Shown here piece after piece: positions 40,581 to 48,097 of a stretch of DNA of 64,000 nt; position 1 is the stretch's first letter, and each line of letters starts with the position of its first letter. The position numbers and the translations under genes were made by a program. Location: contig NZ_JBDFMM010000001.1 of NCBI RefSeq assembly GCF_047238265.1, positions 4,712,001 through 4,776,000 of the forward strand. Reading direction: 5' to 3'. The notes beneath the pieces are model-generated. The model saw only the letters and a list, made by a program, of their open reading frames with translations, was not told where the DNA came from and did not search any database. The stretch is from Paenibacillus_F sp047238265 (lineage in GTDB: Bacteria; Bacillota; Bacilli; Paenibacillales; NBRC-103111).

Positions 40581-40621
40581 AAAAAAAGAACCTTCCCCAT
40601 TAAAATGGAGCAAGGTTCTTT
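40581..40621 (-). terminator. Terminator of the efe operon
   Basis: On the minus strand AAGAACCTT, G, CTCCATT, loop, AATGGGG, AAGGTTCTT, then seven T residues; just past the efeU stop. Confidence 0.85.
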
Positions 40622-40629
40622 ACAGAAGG

Positions 40630-42480
40630 TTAGCGTTCGGTAAAAGCAGGCTCTGAAGCCGCCTTACCGGATCTTTTTCTGATCAGCCTGGCCGCTATAT
40701 AGGCAAGCAGGGCCGATTGAGGGAGCAGCGTTTCCCAAGTCGGATAAATTCCAAGCCAGCCCACGGAAGGGAGGCCGGAAGCCGAGTGAGCGGGTATCAC
40801 CGATGCCACCTGGAGGGAGTGAATACTTTCTCCGAGGAAGCGGAAAACGAGGTAATAAATAAGCGCGGACGCCGTCATAAAAAAGGGCCGGATCGGCATT
40901 CTGACACTCAGCCGGATAATGGCGAAACCGATACCGATCAGCAGTAGCAGCGTCACTCCGATACCGAGAAAAAGCTGAGACGGTGCAATCGAAGGCGCCA
41001 TACCCGCGTAAAAGATCGTCGTTTCCGCCCCTTCCCGCAAAATAGCGAGAAGAGAGACCGCAAACAGCGACCATAAGCTTCCGCCGGCCAGAGCGCTGCC
41101 CATCTGCCGGTCAATGTAGCTGTTCCACGCTTTCACATTAGACTTGGCGTGAAGCCAGTTGCCTACGGTCAGCATAAGCACGACGGAAAGCAGCCCCGTT
41201 CCGCCTTCTATGAATTCCCGTGTACTGCCCGAGGCAGCCTGGGAAATCGTATAGGAAAGCAGGAATGCCATCGCTCCGCTCAGAAGCAGTCCGCTTCCGA
41301 CGCCCGACCAGATCCATCCGCGCTTATCCCCGTTGCCGGTGCGCTTCAAATAAGCGAGCAGCGCCGAGATGACGAGAATCGCTTCGAGGCCCTCGCGCAG
41401 CAGGATAAGCCCGGCGTCTACGGCCGTGTACCGCTTCTCGCCTGTCATCGGCTGCAGTTGTTCCCGCATGGCCGTGATAACTTGCTCCGCTTTATCGCCG
41501 GCGGGCGGAACCGACAGCAGATAACGTGAAGCTTCCGTCATCTGGTTCTCGATCTGTGTGTAGACGTCCGCGGAACGGATTCTGACCTGGCCTTCGGCCG
41601 AAGGCCACTTCCGAATAAACGCCTGCATCTGCCCGGCGGCTTCCGTATGGTGCCCGGCCGCAATGTCCGAAGAAGCCTGGTCGAGAATCCCGATAAGCTC
41701 CGCAACGGACATATCGGCAGGTTCCGGGGTTTCGGATACGATTTTGCCTGCCGTATAATCGTTCACGAGCTGAATGAGAGCCGCGGTTTCCTCCGCCGCC
41801 TGCTCGGGCTGTTTGGGTTCGGCCTGCAGCGCCACGCGGATCATGCTCATCTGCGTCTCCATCCCGCTGTATACGGTAAAATTATCGCTCCGGATGGCCT
41901 GCTCGACTTTGAGCCAGCCGTTGTTCAACGTTTTGTAATCATTGTAAGCCCGGTTCAAGTCTCCCGACCGGATGCTCTCGGCAAGCTTGGTCATGACGGG
42001 AAGAAGACTTGCCGCGGTATCCTGCCCGGACTTGCCCGTTTTTGCGTCCTGCCGGCCTTCCTTCGCATACTTATTCACGGCCTTGGCAAGTTCGGACAGG
42101 GCCGCAGTTGCGGCCTTGGGGTCCTTCTCCCCGCCGGCCACCGCTTTCTTCGCATGCGCCAAGGCCGAATTGACGTCCGCCGCGGCAGCGGAGGACTTGG
42201 CGGCGTCAGCCTGCCAAAGCCGGTCGGCCTCCGCCAGATGCCCGGCCGCTTTGGCCCAGCTTCCCTGGCCGGCCTCCACGAGCGCTCCCCCTACAACGGG
42301 AAGCATAGCGTCGGCGCCGGACGCCTTGCTTTCACCGGCTGCATAAGCGGGAGTGTACCCTGCCGGGCCGGCCGTTACGCTGATCAGCAGCAGAAGCGCG
42401 GCCAGGCCGATTTTGTAAAGGCTCCGGCTTGCGGCCGAAGAAAGACGGCTTTTTTTCCGTTTAAAAAAGGGTGTCGCCAA
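40630..42480 (-). CDS. efeU: FTR1-family iron permease with extracellular N-terminal domain
   Basis: 616 residues. Signal peptide at the start (MATPFFKRKKS...AAGYTPAYA-type), then about 320 extracytoplasmic, mostly helical residues, then the seven-helix FTR1 permease with both REXXE iron motifs: 'LLREGLEAILVISALLAY' and 'AILREGAETTIFYAG'. It imports iron in the EfeUOB system. Start is TTG at 42480 with AAGGAGGG upstream, overlapping the end of efeB by 20 bases. The N-terminal domain is absent from E. coli EfeU but common in Bacillota members. Confidence 0.9.
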   Translation of the reverse strand: MATPFFKRKKSRLSSAASRSLYKIGLAALLLLISVTAGPAGYTPAYAAGESKASGADAMLPVVGGALVEAGQGSWAKAAGHLAEADRLWQADAAKSSAAAADVNSALAHAKKAVAGGEKDPKAATAALSELAKAVNKYAKEGRQDAKTGKSGQDTAASLLPVMTKLAESIRSGDLNRAYNDYKTLNNGWLKVEQAIRSDNFTVYSGMETQMSMIRVALQAEPKQPEQAAEETAALIQLVNDYTAGKIVSETPEPADMSVAELIGILDQASSDIAAGHHTEAAGQMQAFIRKWPSAEGQVRIRSADVYTQIENQMTEASRYLLSVPPAGDKAEQVITAMREQLQPMTGEKRYTAVDAGLILLREGLEAILVISALLAYLKRTGNGDKRGWIWSGVGSGLLLSGAMAFLLSYTISQAASGSTREFIEGGTGLLSVVLMLTVGNWLHAKSNVKAWNSYIDRQMGSALAGGSLWSLFAVSLLAILREGAETTIFYAGMAPSIAPSQLFLGIGVTLLLLIGIGFAIIRLSVRMPIRPFFMTASALIYYLVFRFLGESIHSLQVASVIPAHSASGLPSVGWLGIYPTWETLLPQSALLAYIAARLIRKRSGKAASEPAFTER

Positions 42481-43759
42481 TATAACCGCCCTCCTTCACG
42501 CCGGGAAAGCAGGCAAAAACCGCACTGCCGATGTGCACGATATATTCGTTAAGCTTATCGCTCTTGCCCAGCGCCTTCTGAATGGGAACGAACTGCTTGC
42601 GCGGATCGCGCTGGTAGCAAACGAATAAAAGACCCGCATCCAACTGGCCTGTTTTGTGATCGATTCCGCTTGAATAGGAGTAAGAGCGGCGGAGAATTTT
42701 GGCGGTGCCGTCCCCACGGGCCAGTTTCATATGGGAAGTGTCCGGAATAACCGGCTTGCCGGAGGCATCCTTCTTCTCCATATCGGGCGGATCGAACTCG
42801 CCCGCCGCGCCAAGCGGGGCGCCGCTGCTCCTGTGGCGGCCGAAAGTCGCCTCCTGATCCGCCAGACTCGACCGGTCCCACACCTCGATACGCATCCGGA
42901 TCCGGCGGACGACCATATAGCTCCCCCCGTGCATCCAGCCGCTTCCGTCCGAGCCGTCCGCCCACACGACCTGCTTCATCTCCCGCTCATCCTTCACATC
43001 CGGATTGCCGGTGCCGTCCTTGAAGCCCATCAGGTTGCGCGGAGTCGCCTTGGCCGGGTCCGAATAGCCCGTGCGCTGGAAACCTTCCTGCGTCCAGCGC
43101 AGAACGGCCTTGCCCCGTGCGATGCGGGCCAGATTGCGGATCGCGTGGAACGCGATCTGCATATCGTTGGCGCACACCTGCACGCACAGATCGCCCCCGC
43201 ACCATTCCGGCCGCAGCTCGTCGCCGCCGAAAGCGGGAAGATCCTGGAGCGCCTCGGGCTTCTTGCCCCCGAGACCGAAGCGGCCGTCGAACAACGACGG
43301 ACCCGCCCCGAAGGTAATGGTCGTCCGGGACGGCGTAAGCCCTGCCGCCTCACCCGTATCCGCGGGAGGCAGCAGCTCATTGCCGTCGTCAAGGCCGACC
43401 ATTTTGCCCTGGGCCATATTAGCCGCGGCGGCCGTCCACGCCTGAAACAGCTTGCGTACCTCCGCAACGGAAGAAGCCGTCACATCAAACGCCGCAAAGC
43501 AGATAAAATCCTGCACCGGCGTAACGATCCCCGCCTGGTGGCCGCCGTAGAAAGGCACCGCGCCCTGGGGATCCGTTTCGGCCCCCGAGGCGGAAAATGC
43601 CTTTTCCGTTTTGGAAGCCTGCGCCGCAACGAGGCCGCGGACGCCGCCGGCGCCAAGCAGAAGCCCGGCGCCGCCAACTCCGGCCAGCTTCAGAATATCT
43701 CTGCGGCTGACCGGTTTATCGAAAATTCCTTTTTTCCGCTCGCTGTCGTTCCCGCTCAT
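42461..43759 (-). CDS. efeB: Dyp-type haem peroxidase EfeB
   Basis: 432 residues; exported, probably by Tat ('KPVSRRDILKLAGVGGAGLLLGAGG', an SRRDxLK signal). Ferredoxin-like dimer fold with the Dyp signature 'MGFKDGTGNPD' (catalytic Asp of GXXDG) and a distal 'DRSSLADQEATFGRHRSSGAPLG' with Arg; the proximal His lies in 'MKLARGDG' to 'YSSG' context. It oxidises Fe(II) or releases iron from haem for EfeU. Starts in an ATGA overlap with efeO. Confidence 0.9.
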   Translation of the reverse strand: MSGNDSERKKGIFDKPVSRRDILKLAGVGGAGLLLGAGGVRGLVAAQASKTEKAFSASGAETDPQGAVPFYGGHQAGIVTPVQDFICFAAFDVTASSVAEVRKLFQAWTAAAANMAQGKMVGLDDGNELLPPADTGEAAGLTPSRTTITFGAGPSLFDGRFGLGGKKPEALQDLPAFGGDELRPEWCGGDLCVQVCANDMQIAFHAIRNLARIARGKAVLRWTQEGFQRTGYSDPAKATPRNLMGFKDGTGNPDVKDEREMKQVVWADGSDGSGWMHGGSYMVVRRIRMRIEVWDRSSLADQEATFGRHRSSGAPLGAAGEFDPPDMEKKDASGKPVIPDTSHMKLARGDGTAKILRRSYSYSSGIDHKTGQLDAGLLFVCYQRDPRKQFVPIQKALGKSDKLNEYIVHIGSAVFACFPGVKEGGYIGDTLF

Positions 43760-44643
43760 TTCGCAGCCGCTCCCAGAATCGTTCCCATTTGAGAAAGAGG
43801 CTCGGCCAGCGCGTCCAGCAGACGGCTCAATTTTTTCGTATCATCCTGTTTCAAATTCTCGTAAGAGACGTATCCGTCTCCTTCTTTGTAATCGGCAAGC
43901 GCTTGTTCCAGGTCTTTGAACTTAGCGCCGATCGTTTCTTCAAGCGCCGCGTCCTTGCTCTTGAGCTTAGGCTGCAGAAGGGTATAAATCTTTTTGGCTC
44001 CCTCGACATTCGCCACGAAATCATACAGGTCGGTGTGCGAATAACGCTCCTCTTCCCCCGTCACTTTGGAGGCGGAAACTTCGTTCAGAAGTTCAACCGC
44101 ACCCGTTACGAGCAGAGCCGAATCCACCTCGACCGTTTCTATCAGGGCACGAAGCTGCTTCGCGTCGTTCAACAGACGGTCCGCATATTCTTCCTGGCCT
44201 TTCGTCGTGTTTTTCTGCCAGAGCGCTTGTTCGATACGGTGAAATCCGCGCCAGTCTTTCTCTTCCACGTCGTTCTCGCGGGCATCGATATTCGGGTCCA
44301 GGTCACCGAGTGCCTCGGCGATCGGTTCGATTCTTTCATAATACATCCGGGTCGGCGCGTACAGTTTCTTGGCTTCTTCAACCTTACCCGATTTAACGGC
44401 GTTCACGAACTTCTCCATCTCTTTGACGAACAGATCGGATTGTTCCGTGGCGTACGTGCGGTAAGCGTCGAGAATCGGTTTCCACGATTCGTCGCCTGCC
44501 GGAGCCGGGGAAGCCGAAGCCGCGACCGGAGCCGCTTTGGTATCCGGAGTTGCAGGAGCACCCGCTTTTTCATTGTTTTTGGAACCACATCCCGTAAAAA
44601 GCACCGTACAGGCTGCAAACAGCGCGACATAACGAATCTTCAT
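43756..44643 (-). CDS. efeO: EfeO/EfeM-type imelysin lipoprotein
   Basis: 295 residues. Lipoprotein signal 'YVALFAACTVLFTGCG', an Ala-rich linker, then the M75/imelysin helical domain ('WKPILDAYRTYATEQSDLFVKEMEKFVNAVKSG', 'FHRIEQALW', 'VTGEEERYSHTDLYDFVANVEGA'). 'HRIEQ' and the acidic helices are the likely iron ligands. No cupredoxin domain is present, so it is of the EfeM size. Start ATG 44643 has GAGGAG at good spacing. First gene of the operon, with promoter and Fur box upstream. Confidence 0.9.
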   Translation of the reverse strand: MKIRYVALFAACTVLFTGCGSKNNEKAGAPATPDTKAAPVAASASPAPAGDESWKPILDAYRTYATEQSDLFVKEMEKFVNAVKSGKVEEAKKLYAPTRMYYERIEPIAEALGDLDPNIDARENDVEEKDWRGFHRIEQALWQKNTTKGQEEYADRLLNDAKQLRALIETVEVDSALLVTGAVELLNEVSASKVTGEEERYSHTDLYDFVANVEGAKKIYTLLQPKLKSKDAALEETIGAKFKDLEQALADYKEGDGYVSYENLKQDDTKKLSRLLDALAEPLSQMGTILGAAAK

Positions 44644-44738
44644 AAAGACAACTCCTCGAGTTCTTTTGGCTGATTTAGCTGAAAACAGGATGATAAAAGC
44701 ATGGTTCTCATGTCCGTTCATCACAAAATCCCAAAACG

Positions 44739-44767
44739 AGTATAACAACATTGAGAATCATTATCAA
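44739..44767 (-). promoter_or_regulatory. efe operon promoter with overlapping Fur box
   Basis: On the minus strand TTGATA (44762-44767), 17 bases, TATACT (44739-44744). TGAGAATCATTATCA (44752-44766, plus strand) matches the Fur 7-1-7 site with one mismatch and covers the -35 and spacer. Confidence 0.85.
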
Positions 44768-44828
44768 TATCTTTTTTTGGAAAAACGAACGTTTTCTTGC
44801 AATCATTTTATTTCCGCCTAAAAAAAAA

Positions 44829-44858
44829 TTGACAAGAACATGCGTTCCTAATTATACT
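44829..44858 (+). promoter_or_regulatory. VOC gene promoter with a LexA-box-like site
   Basis: TTGACA (44829-44834), 18 bases, TATACT (44853-44858). The spacer contains AGAACATGCGTTCC (44835-44848), which fits the B. subtilis LexA box CGAACRNRYGTTYC at 13 of 14 positions. Confidence 0.6.
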
Positions 44859-44886
44859 TTTTTACAAGAGATTCCAGGAGGTTTTT

Positions 44887-45276
44887 ATGCTTCATCACGT
44901 CGAAATCAATGTATCCGATTTGAACGAATCGGCGCTGTTCTGGGAATGGCTGCTGAGTCAGCTCGGATACGAGAGATTCCAGCGCTGGGACAAAGGGATC
45001 AGCTGGAAGCACGGGGACACGTATCTCGTATTTGTCCAGACCGAAGACCGTTTTCTGGACCTTCCTTACCACAGGCGGCATACCGGCTTGAATCATCTTG
45101 CCTTTCACGCGGAATCCCGGGAACAGGTGGACAAGCTGACGGAAGCGCTGACTGCAAGAGGCGTCCGTGTCTTGTACCGGGAAGAGCATCCCCATGCGGG
45201 CGGCCCGGGGCATTATGCCGTCTATTTCGAAGATCCCGACCGGATCAAGGTGGAAGTGGTTGCTCCCGGCGTTTAG
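44887..45276 (+). CDS. VOC-family (glyoxalase/dioxygenase fold) protein
   Basis: 129 residues, one VOC domain made of two beta-alpha-beta-beta-beta modules: 'MLHHVEINVSDLNESALFWEWLL' opens the first and 'GLNHLAFHAESREQVDKLTEALTARGVRVL' the second, with 'GHYAVYFEDPDRIKVEVVAP' at the end. His in 'LHHVE' and 'NHLAF' and Glu in 'KVEVV' are the likely metal ligands. Could be a lyase or resistance protein; substrate not known. AGGAGG precedes the ATG. The promoter carries a LexA-like site, so DNA-damage induction is possible. Confidence 0.75.
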   Translation: MLHHVEINVSDLNESALFWEWLLSQLGYERFQRWDKGISWKHGDTYLVFVQTEDRFLDLPYHRRHTGLNHLAFHAESREQVDKLTEALTARGVRVLYREEHPHAGGPGHYAVYFEDPDRIKVEVVAPGV

Positions 45277-45351
45277 AGGGGTGCCCTCACTGTTAGGCAT
45301 TGCGAGCGTTTCTCACGGATTTACAAGAAGGAAAGTCTTGTCTTACCCGCG

Positions 45352-45378
45352 AAAAAAGAGAGCCCCGGCAGGACTCTC
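45352..45378 (-). terminator. Terminator of the nadR-pnuC operon
   Basis: On the minus strand GAGAG...CTCTC with additional CC/GG pairing inside and a following run of six T residues, 58 bases after nadR. Confidence 0.6.
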
Positions 45379-45435
45379 CCACTTCCTCTCACTTCCCCCT
45401 CTCCCTCTGCTGCTCCCTCTTCTGCTGCTGCGGAT

Positions 45436-46500
45436 TTATACCAGCATTTCGGCGAGGCTGCGGTATTTCCGGTACCGGGCCAAGACGGCATTAACCCGGG
45501 CCGCCCGTTCCTCCAGCGTGCCCTTGAGCACAAAATAAGGGATACGGCGCATGTTCAGATCCGCCAGAATCTGTTTCTGAAACAGATTCCTCTGAGCGTC
45601 GCCCGACCGGTCCCACGTGTCATCGTAAGGGATGTCGATGTCGCATACGAACACTAAATCGTAGCGTGCCGCGGCAGCCTCCGCCAATTCGTGAAGCCGC
45701 GGCAGCGCCTCGCCGTGATAATACATCGAGAACCGCAGCGTTGTGCGGGCGTCGGTATCAACGAATACAACCTTGTCGGCTTCTTCCGTCAGCCTCTCCT
45801 CCCTCTGCACGTGGCCCTCGGCGATTTCCAGGAGCTGTTCCTTCGACAAACGGCGGCCGATCTGGTGCTCCGCCCAATATTCTCTTCCGTATTCAGGCAT
45901 CCAGCTCGTTCCGTGAAGATCCGCCAAGTAACTGGCAAGCGTCGTTTTTCCGGTGGAAGGGGCTCCTAGGAACACAACCTTCGTGATCAAGTCCCGATAG
46001 ACGACAGGATCTACATATCCGCGCCGGCCGTACGGATCGTGACGGACCCGGGTACCGGAGACCGGAACCTTCAGACGACCGGGATCTACCTGCCTGTTCT
46101 GCGCCCCCAGCGCCGCGCTTACATGCTCTCCGTATCTTTCGCTCGAATAGAAGCGGGTAATCTTCTTTCCGCCAAGCATGGCGAGAATGTGTTCTTCGTG
46201 CATTTTCTGAATTTCGGGTGTATATCCGTTTTCCGCCGGTCCGTCCCAGGCTTCGATCACTTCTACGCCGGGATACAGCTTTCGTATCCACCCCGCCCTT
46301 ACGGGGAGCGGAACATCCGTGACTTCCGGGCTGTCATAGATGAGCACGATCACTTCGTCGTTTTCCTCTATCGCCGTCTCGATCATCAATTGATGCCCTT
46401 TATGAAGCGGTGCGAATTTGCCCAGAGTAAGGCCCGTGGTTACTGGTCCCTTTTTCAATTCCGTATCGTGTGTGTTCCTCTTTTCCGTCTTCATTTCCAT
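45436..46500 (-). CDS. nadR: NadR-type NMN adenylyltransferase / ribosylnicotinamide kinase
   Basis: 354 residues in two domains. The N-terminal nucleotidyltransferase (about 20-175) has 'GKFAPLHKGHQLMI' (HxGH) and 'PVSGTRVRHDP' (the ISSTxxR-like loop); the C-terminal kinase (about 180-354) has Walker A 'FLGAPSTGKTTLAS' and 'VFVDTDARTT'. It turns ribosylnicotinamide into NMN and then NAD. No helix-turn-helix domain is attached, unlike enteric NadR. It overlaps the end of pnuC by 10 bases. Its start follows GGAGGGAGGT closely, so ATG 46494 is a possible alternative. Confidence 0.9.
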   Translation of the reverse strand: MEMKTEKRNTHDTELKKGPVTTGLTLGKFAPLHKGHQLMIETAIEENDEVIVLIYDSPEVTDVPLPVRAGWIRKLYPGVEVIEAWDGPAENGYTPEIQKMHEEHILAMLGGKKITRFYSSERYGEHVSAALGAQNRQVDPGRLKVPVSGTRVRHDPYGRRGYVDPVVYRDLITKVVFLGAPSTGKTTLASYLADLHGTSWMPEYGREYWAEHQIGRRLSKEQLLEIAEGHVQREERLTEEADKVVFVDTDARTTLRFSMYYHGEALPRLHELAEAAAARYDLVFVCDIDIPYDDTWDRSGDAQRNLFQKQILADLNMRRIPYFVLKGTLEERAARVNAVLARYRKYRSLAEMLV

Positions 46501-47189
46501 GTACCTCCCTCCGTGTTATGAGGATCTCCCGCAGGTTCCTGCGTGAGCCGAAGTCCGTTCTGTCCCGCTGCGGCATAGTTTCTTCTCCACGTAATCAGTC
46601 CGGATATCGCGATGCCCAGGTAGATCAAATACAAGAACGCGATCGCATCCAGCCCCTTATAGGCGTACATGCCGATCGACAGCACATCCACCGCTATCCA
46701 GACCGTCCAGTTTTCCAGAATCTTAGCGGATAAAAGCAGTTGGGCAATGATGCTGAGTGTAGCGATAAACGCATCAGCATAAGGGATGGAAGCGTCGGTA
46801 TACGTGTGCAGAACATATCCCCAGCCTGCCGTCGCGCCGACCAGAAACAAAATTAGAGGAAGGATCAGCCACGGCACTATTTTCTTCGTGGGACGCACTT
46901 CCGCGCCTCCCCTTTTTGTCAGCCAGACGATCCAGCCGTATATGCTCAGCAGGAAAAAGAAAACTTGAAGCGCCATATCCGCGTAGAGCTTTACTTCCCA
47001 GAACATATAGAAAAAACAGGCCACATTAATCAGGGAAATCGGCCACGACCATATATTTTCCCTGGCCGTCAGCCAGACGCAAAGCAGTCCTGTCGTAGTA
47101 GCTGCGATTTCCAGCGCCGACGATGATGTCAACCATGCGACCGTCAGCATAGCGGCCAGCAGCACGAGCATAGTTCCCGTCTTCTTCAT
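46491..47189 (-). CDS. pnuC: PnuC ribosylnicotinamide transporter
   Basis: 232 residues with about seven to eight membrane helices and the PnuC pattern 'LLCVWLTARENIWSWPISLINVACFFYMFWEVKLYADMALQVFFFLLSIYGWIVW' (in part), with the conserved Trp-rich loop, and 'IAQLLLSAKILENWTVWIAVDVLSIGMYAYKGL'. It brings in nicotinamide riboside, which NadR traps by phosphorylation. GGAGGG six bases before the ATG. Operon with nadR, upstream control by the neighbouring Nudix regulator is likely. Confidence 0.9.
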   Translation of the reverse strand: MKKTGTMLVLLAAMLTVAWLTSSSALEIAATTTGLLCVWLTARENIWSWPISLINVACFFYMFWEVKLYADMALQVFFFLLSIYGWIVWLTKRGGAEVRPTKKIVPWLILPLILFLVGATAGWGYVLHTYTDASIPYADAFIATLSIIAQLLLSAKILENWTVWIAVDVLSIGMYAYKGLDAIAFLYLIYLGIAISGLITWRRNYAAAGQNGLRLTQEPAGDPHNTEGGTWK

Positions 47190-47255
47190 TTCAATCCCTC
47201 CAAATAATTATTTTAATAATATTAAATAGACAATATCAAAACTTAAAAGAAAAGC

Positions 47256-48026
47256 CTAGCTGTACAAGGACAGCTGAGGCACATCACCGGTAAACCGGTA
47301 AAGCTGGGCCGCACGCTGGGAGTAGCGGTTAGAGAACTTGAGCTCACCCCGTGAATCCCTCACTTCCTCTATAATGCCTTTGCGGCTTTGAGTGGAAGTA
47401 ATTTTCCGGATAAAATTTTTCTCCTCAAACTCCGGCACCAGCGTCCGGATAACCTGATACAATTCGCTGATCGTGAATTCATCGGGCAGAAATTCCTTGG
47501 CGATAATCGTTGTCAGCATCTGCCTGCGAACCTGATCCAAGGCATCCTGGAGAATCTGCTTGTGATCGAAAGCCAGCTCCATCTCCAGCGCCTCTTCCAC
47601 GGAAAAAAGCTTAACGTCGGCTGCATCGTCCGCCGCCTGCCTGCCGGCCAAGTACTGTTCATGCACCAGCGCGAAAAAAGCATGCGAGATGATCCAACCC
47701 CGCGGATCACGGCCGGGCGTGCTGTACACATTGAAGTATTGAATGTGCACCTCCCCGACTCCTGTTTCCTCCTGCAGCTCACGTTTTGCGCAATCGTAGA
47801 CCGTCTCCGTCTCCTTGCAGAAGCCGCCGGGAAGCGCCCACTGGCCGGCGAAAGGCCAGCCTTTGCGCTGGATAAGCAGAACCTGCAGCTCCCGGTGAGG
47901 GAGAGATTTTTTGATCGTGCCGCGTTCGGTCGAAGTGATCGTAAAAATCACGATATCCGCGGGAGCTCCGTCCGGGGTTCTGTATTTGTCCGCTGAGTAG
48001 TTCCGGGCTTCGGAATTCGGGTCCAT
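47256..48026 (-). CDS. nrtR: NrtR-like Nudix transcriptional regulator of NAD metabolism
   Basis: 256 residues: N-terminal Nudix hydrolase domain with a complete Nudix box around 'GGFCKETETVYDCAKRELQEETGVGE', and a C-terminal winged helix ('FTISELYQVIRTLVPEFEEKNFIRKITSTQSRKGII'). This is the plan of NrtR, which senses ADP-ribose and represses NAD genes. Its position next to pnuC-nadR supports that. The intact Nudix box suggests it might also hydrolyse ADP-ribose. A near-perfect palindrome lies 33 bases upstream. No Walker-type or DNA-methylation motif. Confidence 0.85.
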   Translation of the reverse strand: MDPNSEARNYSADKYRTPDGAPADIVIFTITSTERGTIKKSLPHRELQVLLIQRKGWPFAGQWALPGGFCKETETVYDCAKRELQEETGVGEVHIQYFNVYSTPGRDPRGWIISHAFFALVHEQYLAGRQAADDAADVKLFSVEEALEMELAFDHKQILQDALDQVRRQMLTTIIAKEFLPDEFTISELYQVIRTLVPEFEEKNFIRKITSTQSRKGIIEEVRDSRGELKFSNRYSQRAAQLYRFTGDVPQLSLYS

Positions 48027-48058
48027 GTTTTCACCTGCCGTTTCCTAGAGAAAATAAT

Positions 48059-48079
48059 ATATTATCAATTTGATATTAT
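48059..48079 (-). promoter_or_regulatory. Candidate NrtR operator
   Basis: TATCAA-T-TTGATA extended on both sides to 10-base arms with one mismatch, between the methyltransferase stop and the nrtR start. A related half-site (TTTGATATT on the minus strand) recurs upstream of pnuC near 47232-47240. Confidence 0.5.
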
Positions 48080-48097
48080 CATTATGACATATTAAAA

